11,735 nucleotides of DNA from Clostridiales bacterium (GTDB lineage: Bacteria; Bacillota; Clostridia; Christensenellales; CAG-138). Under the pieces are notes generated by a model. The model did not search any database. It saw only the letters and a list, made by a program, of their open reading frames with translations, and was not told where the DNA came from. The position numbers and the translations under genes are program-made. The stretch is from positions 1 through 11,735 of the forward strand of contig JAISXK010000150.1 of NCBI GenBank assembly GCA_031270585.1, read 5' to 3'. This document shows positions 1-7,131 of this stretch, one piece after another. Each line of letters begins with the position of its first letter. Position 1 is the first letter of the stretch.

Positions 1-1
1 A

Positions 2-31
2 ACTGTGCTGGGGAGCGACGGCAAAGCGTAA
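2..31 (+). CDS. C-terminal end of an upstream gene (partial)
   Basis: Frame 2 reads TVLGSDGKA and then TAA at 29-31, just before a terminator hairpin at 41-70. The placement of a stop codon about 10 nt before a terminator suggests the last codons of a gene that begins outside the window. Ten codons are too few to identify a family, and an open stretch this short can occur by chance, so this is only a positional inference. Confidence 0.35.
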   Translation, partial: TVLGSDGKA

Positions 32-40
32 TATATAAAA

Positions 41-70
41 GGCGGGCTGCGGCGCCCGCCTTTGTTATTT
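41..70 (+). terminator. Rho-independent terminator upstream of hpf
   Basis: A perfect 7-bp GC stem, GGCGGGC (41-47) with GCCCGCC (54-60), encloses a 6-nt loop and is followed directly by the T-rich tract TTTGTTATTT. This is the classic shape of an intrinsic terminator. It probably ends the transcript of the gene before the window and separates it from hpf, so hpf should have its own promoter within 71-190. Confidence 0.8.
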
Positions 71-201
71 GGCGGCAAACTATAATTGCCATAGCTTTTT
101 TACAAAGCCGCCCTACCCATGGCATAGATATTGGCTATACTTATTTTCATAACAGGAAAATAACACGCAGTTTATGCGTGTATTGGAAGGAGCTGAATAG
201 C

Positions 202-738
202 ATGCGCATATCGATTTCCGGGAAAAATATCGAGGTGTCCGACTATTTACGTGAACTGATCGACAAAAAAGCAGGCAAGCTTGAAAGGTACTTCCCCAAG
301 GATACGGAAGTACAGGTTACCATGGCCGTAGAGCGTAACCGTCACATTGTGGAAGTGACTATACCGTATGAGGGCATCATTATCCGCGGTGAAGAGGTTA
401 CGGGCGATATGTACGCTTCTATCGACAATGTGCTGGATAAGCTTGAAAAGCAAATCATCAAACACCGCACCCGACTCGAGAAAAACTTAAAAAATGGCGC
501 GTTTAAATATGACGCGCCGCTGTTCGGCGGCACATATGACGAGGGTGAAGAAGAGGAGTCGCGCATTGTGCGCGTAAAACGCTTTGCTTTAAAGCCCATG
601 ACGGAAGAGGAGGCCATGCTGCAAATGTCGCTGCTGGACCATTCCTTTTATATGTTTTTAAACGCTGATACCAACGACATCAACGTGCTGTACTCGCGTA
701 AAGACGGCAACTATGGCTTGATCGAGCCCGAGCGTTAA
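202..738 (+). CDS. hpf: Ribosome hibernation promoting factor, long form
   Basis: The 178-residue product matches long-form HPF. Residues 1-95 form the S30AE/YfiA-type domain (starts MRISISGKNIEVSDYLRELI) that binds the 30S decoding region. A charged linker (about 96-120, with an acidic GEEEES stretch) leads to the C-terminal dimerisation domain at about 121-178, recognisable by KRFALKPMTEEEAMLQM and LNADTNDINVLYSRKDGNYGLIEP. In this family the C-terminal domain pairs two 70S ribosomes into inactive 100S dimers in stationary phase or stress. I chose ATG 202 because AAGGAG at 187-192 lies 9 nt upstream and the protein then starts at the conserved MRI; a GTG at 178 in the same frame lacks both. 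In many Firmicutes hpf is next to secA, which is not seen here. It follows a terminator, so it probably heads its transcript. Confidence 0.95.
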   Translation: MRISISGKNIEVSDYLRELIDKKAGKLERYFPKDTEVQVTMAVERNRHIVEVTIPYEGIIIRGEEVTGDMYASIDNVLDKLEKQIIKHRTRLEKNLKNGAFKYDAPLFGGTYDEGEEEESRIVRVKRFALKPMTEEEAMLQMSLLDHSFYMFLNADTNDINVLYSRKDGNYGLIEPER

Positions 739-786
739 TTGTTAAACGGCATATCCTTACGCGGCCAAGAGGCAGGAGGCGCTGCA

Positions 787-1308
787 ATGGGGCTGATACA
801 TATCTATACAGGGGATGGCAAAGGAAAGTCAACCGCTGCGCTAGGGCTTGCCCTGCGCGCGGCGGGCCGTAAAAAGCAAGTTGTGATTGCGCAGTTTTTA
901 AAGGGCGGCGATACGGGCGAGCTATATACTCTGGCCCATATACCCAACATCACGCTTATGCGCAACAGTAGGGATTACGGCTTCTTCCATACGCTGGATG
1001 ACGCGGACAAGCAGGCTGTATACCGTGAAAATACGCAAAACCTGCTTACGGCATGTGAACTGGCGCAAAAAGGGCAATGCGATATGCTGATATTGGATGA
1101 AATATGGCCCGCCTACAACCTGCGCGCCGTTGATACCCAAGCGATGGAACGCCTGCTGGCGGAGAAAAAGACCGCGCCCGAGCTTGTTTTGACCGGCAGA
1201 GACGCCCCCGCAAGCTTTATTGAAAAGGCGGATTATGTCACCAATATGCAGTGCGCCAAGCACCCGTTTACCCGAGGGATCGCCGCGCGGGAAGGTATAG
1301 AATACTGA
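787..1308 (+). CDS. cobO: Cob(I)yrinic acid a,c-diamide / cob(I)alamin adenosyltransferase, BtuR/CobO type
   Basis: The 173-residue protein is a CobA/BtuR/CobO-type adenosyltransferase, a cytosolic enzyme that transfers the adenosyl group of ATP to Co(I) of a corrinoid to make the coenzyme B12 form. It shows an N-terminal P-loop GDGKGKST at residues 9-16 (this family binds ATP in an unusual orientation), a Walker B-like LILDEI at 101-106, ELVLTGRDAP at 132-141 and the family-typical ending KHPFTRGIAAREGIEY at 158-173. ATG 787 is set by a perfect AGGAGG at 774-779 with a 7-nt gap. The gene lies 48 nt after hpf and 16 nt before the next gene. No other cobalamin gene is visible in the window, so it may serve salvage of imported corrinoids or de novo genes elsewhere; the symbol btuR or cobA would be equally acceptable. 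Confidence 0.93.
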   Translation: MGLIHIYTGDGKGKSTAALGLALRAAGRKKQVVIAQFLKGGDTGELYTLAHIPNITLMRNSRDYGFFHTLDDADKQAVYRENTQNLLTACELAQKGQCDMLILDEIWPAYNLRAVDTQAMERLLAEKKTAPELVLTGRDAPASFIEKADYVTNMQCAKHPFTRGIAAREGIEY

Positions 1309-1324
1309 GTTGAGGTTATGCAAT

Positions 1325-1894
1325 ATGGAAGATATACGGCCCATTGAAACAAAGGAGTTAAGCGAAAGCCAAATAGATCCTGATTATCGGGTATTCTTTT
1401 GCTATACCTGCGGCGCGCAAATACCAGCGGAAAACGCATATTGCGGCAAATGTGGGCAAGAGCGCAGAACGGCGGGCAATGTGCGAAGGCTTTCCATGGC
1501 GCTAAGGGGCGAGACGGCCGGCGAAAACGGGTGCGCAAGCCCGGCGGAAGAAGCGGAGGATGACGACACCACATTAAAGGTGCTGGAACTTGACGGGCCT
1601 GAAGCCGCCGTGACGTTTATGCAAAAGGAATATTACAAAACCCACAGGGCGCAGCTTGTTACAGACAGCGTAAAGATTCTTATATCTATCTACCAGCCGT
1701 ATATGCTTGCGTGTAAAAAACTAAAAAGAAAATCCGCAGATGGAAAACTTGTGCGCGATATGGGCGTAAAGCTAAACGAGTTGCAGGGTTGGGTGGCCAT
1801 GGTAAAGGTTTATAATGCGTTTCGCCAGTTGGCGCCAAGCCAACAGGCAGGCCTGGCGGAGTTGTGGAGCGGAATAGGGGATTGGGCAAAATGA
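1325..1894 (+). CDS. Zinc-ribbon protein of unknown function
   Basis: I do not recognise the family of this 189-residue protein. Cys26, Cys29, Cys40 and Cys43 (CYTCG and CGKCG) form a CxxC-x10-CxxC zinc ribbon of the type found at the N-terminus of many Firmicutes proteins. An acidic, low-complexity linker (about 60-82, AEEAEDDD) joins it to a probably helical C-terminal domain (about 83-189) with no membrane segment; this part contains VTDSVKILISIYQPYMLACKK-like amphipathic stretches and ends GLAELWSGIGDWAK. It is therefore likely cytosolic. ATG 1325 has GAGG at 1312-1315, 9 nt upstream; a TTG at 1310 is less likely. Its stop overlaps the next gene's start (ATGA, 1891-1894), and both proteins begin with the same kind of zinc ribbon, so the two probably act together. 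Confidence 0.8.
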   Translation: MEDIRPIETKELSESQIDPDYRVFFCYTCGAQIPAENAYCGKCGQERRTAGNVRRLSMALRGETAGENGCASPAEEAEDDDTTLKVLELDGPEAAVTFMQKEYYKTHRAQLVTDSVKILISIYQPYMLACKKLKRKSADGKLVRDMGVKLNELQGWVAMVKVYNAFRQLAPSQQAGLAELWSGIGDWAK

Positions 1895-3480
1895 GTCATA
1901 TTAAAGGGTGCAAAAAATGCGGTGCGGGCGCGTTGAGCAGCGATGAGTATTGCCCTGTTTGCGGAACAAAGTTTGACATGCCGCAAAAGCAGGAGCAGGC
2001 CCGCCCCGCCGCATACACCGGGCGCGCGAACCGTGAAAATGCCGCAGGCGTGTATGCGGGCGCGCCCTACACGCGGGAGAGCGTGCAGAGCCGACACGAA
2101 AAGCACGTGCAAATGGCGCCCAAAAAGAAAAAACGCAGGCCAACGCTTATGGCCCTGCTGGTTGCACTGGTGCTTGTTGGGGTGGTGGGCGGCATTTATT
2201 TTTTGGCGGATTTTGGCGAACAAACCATTGCGCCAACGCCCAGGGGCGCATACCCGGTAGCGTATGAAGCATATGAGCTCATAATCCCCGTGACGCGGCA
2301 GGAAAATGTGCCGCCTGGCTATATGGGCATATACACCAAAGAGGATTTACGATCCATAGGCGAAGAACTGACGGGAAACTTTATATTGATGAATGATATC
2401 GATCTTGGTGGCGCTGAGTTGAAGCCGTGGACGCCTATCGGCGCAGACCCTGCCCGTTATTATACTTCACTCACCGATTATGACGGCTTTTCGGGCGTGC
2501 TGGATGGAAACGGGCATACCATATCCAACCTGTATGTATCCATAAAGGATGTGGAACAAAAACAGGTTGTTTGCGCGGGGCTGTTCGCATTAACGCTCAA
2601 CGCCACCATACGCAACCTTACGGTGACCGGCACGGTCGAAATCACCGGGCATATAGGCGAATATACCTACGCCGGCGGCATCAGCGGCGCGTGCGTCGCC
2701 ACGGGCGGGCGCAACGTAATACGCAACTGTGCCTTTGCGGGGCGCATTAGCCAGGCGGAATATGCCGGCGGCATCACCGGTATCGTAAGTGCTTATGACG
2801 CGGAGGCGGAGGGGATTGTGACCCTGTGCACCAGCAATGGGGATATTACGGGAGGCAAGGCGGGTGGTATTGTGGGCTTCCAGAACGCCATGGGCGAACA
2901 ATCGCGTACAACCGTTGCGTATTCGCGCAACTACGGCAACGTGCATGCGGTTGTAAGCACATATAATTTTGCCGGCGGCATCAGTGGCGGCGTACAATCG
3001 GGACAAAGCGGCGCGGTATCCACCATATTGGGTTGTGAAAACAAAGGACAAATCACCGGCAATGATCGCACGGGCGGCATATGCGGGTCGCTCACCGCAA
3101 TCAACGGTGCCAGGGCTATCATAGAAAACAGCTATAACAGGGGCGATGTGGTGGGGAAGAAGTACGCCTCAGGTATTGCGGCCAACTGTTATACCGGAGA
3201 AGCACGGGATGAAATTTATATATCGCGCTGCTATAACAGCGGTGCGGTTTCGGGCGATAGAAGCGGCAGGCGCGCCATCGCCTATGCCGACAAGGATGAG
3301 TTGATGGCACTGACCGATTGCTATTATACCGGTAACAGCGGTTGCAAGGATACAAACGCTACCGAGATGACGGACGCCGGTATTGGCGGCTATTTTATAA
3401 CAAATTGGCCTTGGCTCTTTTCCGCAGATGAAAGCGGCGCGTTGCCGGCCGTTATACCCGAATTGGAGTTTGGCGCTTAA
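1891..3480 (+). CDS. Membrane-anchored zinc-ribbon protein with GLUG-like repeat ectodomain
   Basis: The 529-residue product has a clear architecture. Residues 7-24 form a zinc ribbon (CKKC and CPVC), 30-82 are a low-complexity basic linker ending in KKKKRRP, and about 85-106 form one hydrophobic helix. With no signal peptide and basic residues before the helix, the ribbon should be cytosolic and the rest outside. The ectodomain begins GIYTKEDLRSIG, then NFILMNDIDL, WTPIG and FSGVLDGNGHTISNLYV, the typical lead-in to GLUG-repeat (PF07581-like) beta-helical surface domains. Six repeats follow with AGGISG 261, AGGITG 292, AGGIVG 324, AGGISG 361, TGGICG 394 and ASGIAA 426, about 32 residues apart, each preceded by a CxNxGxVxG-like strand. 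Start ATG 1891 overlaps the preceding stop. Function is unknown; adhesion or a cell-envelope or spore-surface role is only a guess. Confidence 0.88.
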   Translation: MSHIKGCKKCGAGALSSDEYCPVCGTKFDMPQKQEQARPAAYTGRANRENAAGVYAGAPYTRESVQSRHEKHVQMAPKKKKRRPTLMALLVALVLVGVVGGIYFLADFGEQTIAPTPRGAYPVAYEAYELIIPVTRQENVPPGYMGIYTKEDLRSIGEELTGNFILMNDIDLGGAELKPWTPIGADPARYYTSLTDYDGFSGVLDGNGHTISNLYVSIKDVEQKQVVCAGLFALTLNATIRNLTVTGTVEITGHIGEYTYAGGISGACVATGGRNVIRNCAFAGRISQAEYAGGITGIVSAYDAEAEGIVTLCTSNGDITGGKAGGIVGFQNAMGEQSRTTVAYSRNYGNVHAVVSTYNFAGGISGGVQSGQSGAVSTILGCENKGQITGNDRTGGICGSLTAINGARAIIENSYNRGDVVGKKYASGIAANCYTGEARDEIYISRCYNSGAVSGDRSGRRAIAYADKDELMALTDCYYTGNSGCKDTNATEMTDAGIGGYFITNWPWLFSADESGALPAVIPELEFGA

Positions 3481-3591
3481 ATATTGGTTTGGCCGCTTTG
3501 TGAGACAGAACATTTTTTGCCCGGCTGCTCTTTTGTAAGGCAGCGCCGCATATGTATGGAATGAAGGTATTCACATATGAGGAGGGCATAT

Positions 3592-4311
3592 ATGGCGTTG
3601 GAACGCATGGGCGTGCAGCCTTTTTTTACGGAGGAGATCGGCAAGCAAAGCGTGCCGGGGAGGGTGTTTGCCAAACCGCCGCGCAGGGCGAAGAAAACAT
3701 ATAGGTATAATAGACACGGCGGCAAGCCGCGTGGCACACGGCGGAGAATAAAGCTCCCCAGCTCATTGGCGGTAAAGATAGGCGTGTGCGTGGCGGCCTG
3801 CGCGCTGATGCTGGGCCTGAAAGAGCTTGATGTGCCTGTGGCGGCGCAGATGGTTTCCGGCGTGCGAGATGCCGTTAACGAAGAGCAGAACCTTGCTGAA
3901 ATGCTGGGCAAGCTGCAATTTGTGGAGTTGCCCAGGGCGCTGGAGGTATGTTCTGATAACAGCAGGCTGTAGGTGCCCGTGAGCGCGCCCAAGGTATACG
4001 TGCAGGATGACGCCCATAGCGTGATGTGGGAAGGCGCGCCCGGCGCCGTGGTAAGCGCGGCCGCCGCAGGTAAGGTGCGCGCGGTGGGTGAGGATGAGAT
4101 ATTGGGCCGCTATGTGCGGCTGACCCATAGCGGAGACCTGGAAACTATCTATTATGGCCTTTCCGATATACAGGTGGAGGCGGGGCAACCCCTCCGGGTA
4201 TATGATACGCTTGGTACCCTGGGGGAAAGCGGCGCGCTGCGTTTGATGGTGCTACTGGAAGGAAAGCCGCAGGATCCCGGTAAATATATGAGCCTGGTAG
4301 ACGCTGGATGA
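3592..4311 (+). pseudogene. spoIVFA: SpoIVFA-like protein with degenerate M23/LytM domain, interrupted by in-frame TAG
   Basis: Two open segments in one frame form a SpoIVFA-like protein of 239 codons, close to the 264 residues of Bacillus SpoIVFA. Codons 1-126 give a basic N-terminus (residues 30-53), a single membrane helix (about 58-77) and a linker ending LQFVELPRALEVCSDNSRL. Codon 127 is TAG (3970-3972). Codons 128-239 give the LytM-like fold: VSAAAAGKVRAVGE, YVRLTHSGDLETIYYGLS, VEAGQPL, LLEGKPQDPGKYM. The metal-binding histidines expected in an active M23 peptidase (Y.HLS and HLHFE) are replaced, as is usual for SpoIVFA, which holds SpoIVFB inactive until cleaved. ATG 3592 has AGGAGGG 5 nt upstream; ATG 3577 is a weaker alternative. 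The following gene overlaps it by ATGA. It could be a true nonsense mutation, a base-call error, or two polypeptides with GTG 3973 as restart. Confidence 0.8.
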
Positions 4312-5174
4312 GGCTATGCCGGATTGGCTTGACGGAGGTAAAGGTACATCCGGGCCTCTTTGTTGTGCTGGCAGGCGCCATCATACTTGGGGTGTGGCGG
4401 GAATTGCTGCAGGCGTTTTTGGCGTTGAGCATGCACGAGGCGTTTCACGCCGTGGCGGCGCATACGCTGGGGTATGAGATTGATACGATAGAGCTCTTGC
4501 CGTTTGGCGGCGTCGCGCGAATGCGGGGGCAGGCCGCGTCACCCCGTGCGGCGTTTATTATTGCCATTGCCGGCCCACTGTGCAATTTTATTTTGGCGGG
4601 CGGCATTGCCGTAGCGGTGCATTACGCGCCCATGCTGCAGGCGCCGCTGTCTTATTTTTTAACCATCAACCTGGCGCTGGCGCTGTTTAATTTGTTGCCC
4701 GCGCTACCGCTCGACGGGGGATGTATGCTGCGCGCCATCCTCATGCGGGCGATCAGACCGCGCGCCGCCACGCTGGTTACGGCGTGGATAGGCGCAGGCT
4801 GCGCGCTGGCGCTTTTGGGCGCAGGGGTATATATGGCTATGCGGCGCGTTGTGAACCCGTTTTTGATCATTATGGCGCCCTTTTTGTTGCTGGGGGCGCT
4901 ACGCGAACTGAGACGGCTACCCGAGGTCAGACTGCAGGCCATGCTGCGCAGAAGAGACGCCCTGCGCCACGGGGAAACGCTGCGCGCGCGTACCGTCGCG
5001 CTACGCGCTGGTTGTAGCGCGGGGGAGGCGCTACGGGCGCTTTCCGGCTCGCGATACACCGTAATTATGGTGTTGGGCGACGACCTTAGTATGATCGGCC
5101 AACTGGACGAGACGAGCCTGCTCAACGGCATAGCAAGGCACGGGCACGACGCCGCGCTCGGAAAGTTGCTGTGA
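4308..5174 (+). CDS. spoIVFB: SpoIVFB-like site-2 intramembrane metalloprotease
   Basis: The 288-residue product is an M50B (site-2 protease) family member matching SpoIVFB, which in Bacillus cuts pro-sigma-K in the forespore outer membrane. The zinc motif is HEAFH at residues 43-47 and the third ligand Asp136 lies in NLLPALPLDGG (128-138); both positions agree almost exactly with His43/Glu44/His47 and Asp137 of the Bacillus enzyme. Hydrophobic segments fall at about 13-41, 80-105, 114-132, 154-177 and 183-198. The soluble tail (about 220-288: GCSAGEALRALSGSRYTVIMV, MIGQLDETSLL) resembles a CBS domain, as in SpoIVFB. ATG 4308 overlaps the spoIVFA stop, and no strong ribosome binding site is present, so translation probably depends on coupling to spoIVFA. 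The protease itself shows no damage. Confidence 0.9.
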   Translation: MRLCRIGLTEVKVHPGLFVVLAGAIILGVWRELLQAFLALSMHEAFHAVAAHTLGYEIDTIELLPFGGVARMRGQAASPRAAFIIAIAGPLCNFILAGGIAVAVHYAPMLQAPLSYFLTINLALALFNLLPALPLDGGCMLRAILMRAIRPRAATLVTAWIGAGCALALLGAGVYMAMRRVVNPFLIIMAPFLLLGALRELRRLPEVRLQAMLRRRDALRHGETLRARTVALRAGCSAGEALRALSGSRYTVIMVLGDDLSMIGQLDETSLLNGIARHGHDAALGKLL

Positions 5175-5225
5175 AGCCACCTCAACACAGTGTGAAATCC
5201 TAAGTGGGCAAGCCCCCCGATTACA

Positions 5226-5254
5226 TTGACCCTCTTTCTGTTTGGTGATACACT
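5226..5254 (+). promoter_or_regulatory. Sigma-A type promoter with extended -10
   Basis: TTGACC (5226-5231, five of six to TTGACA) is separated by exactly 17 bp from TACACT (5249-5254), and TG at 5246-5247 gives an extended -10 (TGATACACT). A transcript should start near 5261, about 35 nt before the TTG start of the radical SAM gene. It lies in the 121-nt gap after spoIVFB, so it would separate the housekeeping operon downstream from the sporulation genes upstream. Prediction from sequence only. Confidence 0.7.
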
Positions 5255-5295
5255 TACCTAAAGATAATGCTTTGATATGTTCTTTGGAGGTACGA

Positions 5296-7131
5296 TTGCA
5301 AAAAGCGGCGTTGGACGATATATTGCAGGCTGTGGAACGGCCGGCGCGCTATACAGGCGGAGAATGGAATATGGCCGTGAAGCGGGGCGCGGCGCTGCAC
5401 ATGGCTCTTTGCTTCCCGGATGTTTACGAAATAGGGATGTCACACCTTGGATCGCGTATTTTATACCGGGCGGTGAATATGCGCGAAGAATATTTTTGCG
5501 AACGCGTTTTCGCGCCTTGGCCGGATATGGAGGCGGCGCTTCGTGAAAACGGACTGCCCTTGTTTTCGCTGGAAACAAAACGCCCGCTTGGCGCGTTTGA
5601 TATTATCGGGTTTTCGCTGCTATATGAGATGTGCTATACCAACATACTTACCATGCTTGATTTGGCGCGCATCCCGTTTCTTGCAAAGGACAGGGAGGGT
5701 GTGGCCCCGCTGATTGTATGCGGCGGGCCTTCCGCCTGCAACCCCGAGCCGCTGGCGGATATTATGGACGCCGTGATGGTGGGCGATGGCGAAGAAATGC
5801 TCCTGGAAGTACTGGATACCTTGGCCGCCTGCCATGCGGCGGGCAAACAAAAGCGGGATGCGTTGCTTGCGTTATCCAAAATTGAGGGCGTATACGTGCC
5901 CTCGTTTTATGAGCCGCAGTATCAAGAGGGACGCTTTGCCGGGCTTGAGCGTGTGGAACCGCAGGCGCCCGCAAGCATCAACCGACGGGTTGTGAAGGAT
6001 CTGGACGCCGCGCCCTATATAGGCAAACCCATCGTGCCCAATTTATCCATTGTGCATGACAGAGCGGCGCTGGAGCTGTTTCGCGGCTGTACGCGCGGGT
6101 GCAGGTTTTGCCAGGCGGGGTTTATTTACCGTCCCGTGCGCGAGCGCAGGCTGGAAACGCTGCTGGATATAGCAAACGAGCTGGTGGAATGCACGGGATA
6201 TGACGAACTGTCGCTGTTTTCTTTGAGCTCCAGCGATTATTCCGCTATACACGAATTGGTGACGCGGATATTAAACAGCATGCAATCCCGGCGGGTGTCG
6301 GTATCACTGCCGTCGTTGCGGGCGGATAAATTCTTAAAATCCGATCTGGAGCGCATGCAGGAGGTGCGAAAATCCGGCCTGACATTTGCGCCCGAGGCGG
6401 GCACACAACGCCTGCGCGATGTGATCAATAAGGGTGTTCGCGAGGAGGATTTGCTGCGTGTGGCGCAGGAGAGTTTTGAAAGCGGCTGGACAGGCATCAA
6501 GCTTTATTTTATGATTGGCCTGCCGACCGAAACGGATGAAGATATAGTGGGCATTGCCGGGCTTGCAAAAAAAGTAAGCAGGCTCTTTTACGCCATGCCC
6601 AAGGAGAAGCGCATAAAGGCATTGCGTTTAACGGTTAGCGCATCTTCATTCGTGCCCAAGCCCTTTACGCCGTTCCAATGGGTGGGGCAGGATACCGCCG
6701 AGGAATTAAGGCGCAAACAACAGCTTTTGGGCGGCGCGCTCAAGGGCATTCGCGGGGTGGAGTTCAATTACCATGCGTCCATGGTGAGCATGCTGGAGGC
6801 GGTTTTTTCGCGCGGGGACAGACGTTTAGCCCAGGTATTGGTTGAGGCGTACCGGCGTGGCTGCCGGTTTGATTCGTGGGATGAACATTTTAGATTTGCG
6901 GGCTGGCAGGCCGCGTTTGACGCTTGCCATTTGGACATTGCGGAATACGCGCATCGCGAGCGCGATGTAAAAGAGGCCCTGCCGTGGGATCATATCGATA
7001 TTCTGGTGGAAAAAAGCTACCTGCTGCGGGAGTACGCGCTGGCGCAAAAAGGCGTTGTCACACGCGACTGCCGGAGTGGCTGTAACCATTGCTTTGGTGA
7101 AAAATATGCGGATTATTGCCAACTTTCATAA
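5296..7131 (+). CDS. B12-binding-like radical SAM protein (TIGR03960 type)
   Basis: The 611-residue product is a radical SAM protein of the TIGR03960 type. The N-terminal part (about 30-200) resembles a cobalamin-binding Rossmann domain, with FPDVYEIGMSHLGSRILY, FDIIGFSLLYEMCYTN and IVCGGPSACNPEPLADIMD. The radical SAM core follows, with the 4Fe-4S motif Cys265, Cys269, Cys272 (GCTRGCRFCQ) and a Gly-rich GLPTETDEDI later. The C-terminus carries a second cysteine cluster, Cys592, Cys596, Cys599 and Cys608 (DCRSGCNHCF, DYC), typical of the family. The start is TTG 5296: GGAGG at 5286-5290 lies 5 nt upstream, and the longer in-frame reading from 5242 lies inside the promoter. It overlaps the DUF2344 gene by 26 nt. 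The substrate of this family is not known to me; its constant link to DUF2344 and RNase E/G suggests a role near RNA or ribosomes. Confidence 0.92.
   Translation: MQKAALDDILQAVERPARYTGGEWNMAVKRGAALHMALCFPDVYEIGMSHLGSRILYRAVNMREEYFCERVFAPWPDMEAALRENGLPLFSLETKRPLGAFDIIGFSLLYEMCYTNILTMLDLARIPFLAKDREGVAPLIVCGGPSACNPEPLADIMDAVMVGDGEEMLLEVLDTLAACHAAGKQKRDALLALSKIEGVYVPSFYEPQYQEGRFAGLERVEPQAPASINRRVVKDLDAAPYIGKPIVPNLSIVHDRAALELFRGCTRGCRFCQAGFIYRPVRERRLETLLDIANELVECTGYDELSLFSLSSSDYSAIHELVTRILNSMQSRRVSVSLPSLRADKFLKSDLERMQEVRKSGLTFAPEAGTQRLRDVINKGVREEDLLRVAQESFESGWTGIKLYFMIGLPTETDEDIVGIAGLAKKVSRLFYAMPKEKRIKALRLTVSASSFVPKPFTPFQWVGQDTAEELRRKQQLLGGALKGIRGVEFNYHASMVSMLEAVFSRGDRRLAQVLVEAYRRGCRFDSWDEHFRFAGWQAAFDACHLDIAEYAHRERDVKEALPWDHIDILVEKSYLLREYALAQKGVVTRDCRSGCNHCFGEKYADYCQLS

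Noticed and set aside
71..201. Possible promoter (TATAAT at 81-86), GGCGGC/GCCGCC inverted repeat, or B12 riboswitch upstream of hpf
   Set aside because: No matching -35 at a proper distance from TATAAT, a 30-nt loop between the repeat arms, and no B12-box like sequence. A promoter must exist nearby but I cannot place it.
3481..3591. Possible sigma-E promoter (GCATATGT 3548, CATATGAG 3574) or terminator hairpin (GCTGC 3524 with GCAGC 3540) before spoIVFA
   Set aside because: The boxes are 18 bp apart, too far for sigma-E, and would start transcription past the ribosome binding site. The hairpin is only 5 bp with no following T run.
3592..4311. Recoded genetic code or pyrrolysine at TAG
   Set aside because: TAG ends at least two other genes in the window at the expected family length, and no suppressor tRNA or pyrrolysine gene is visible here. 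Not excluded for the rest of the genome.
4652..5188. 178-codon minus-strand frame opposite spoIVFB
   Set aside because: Low-complexity Ser/Arg/Ala composition with no motif, and the + strand frame has full M50 protease motifs.
5200..5215. Terminator after spoIVFB (GGGCAAGCCC)
   Set aside because: Only about 3 bp of stem with a workable loop and no T run follows.
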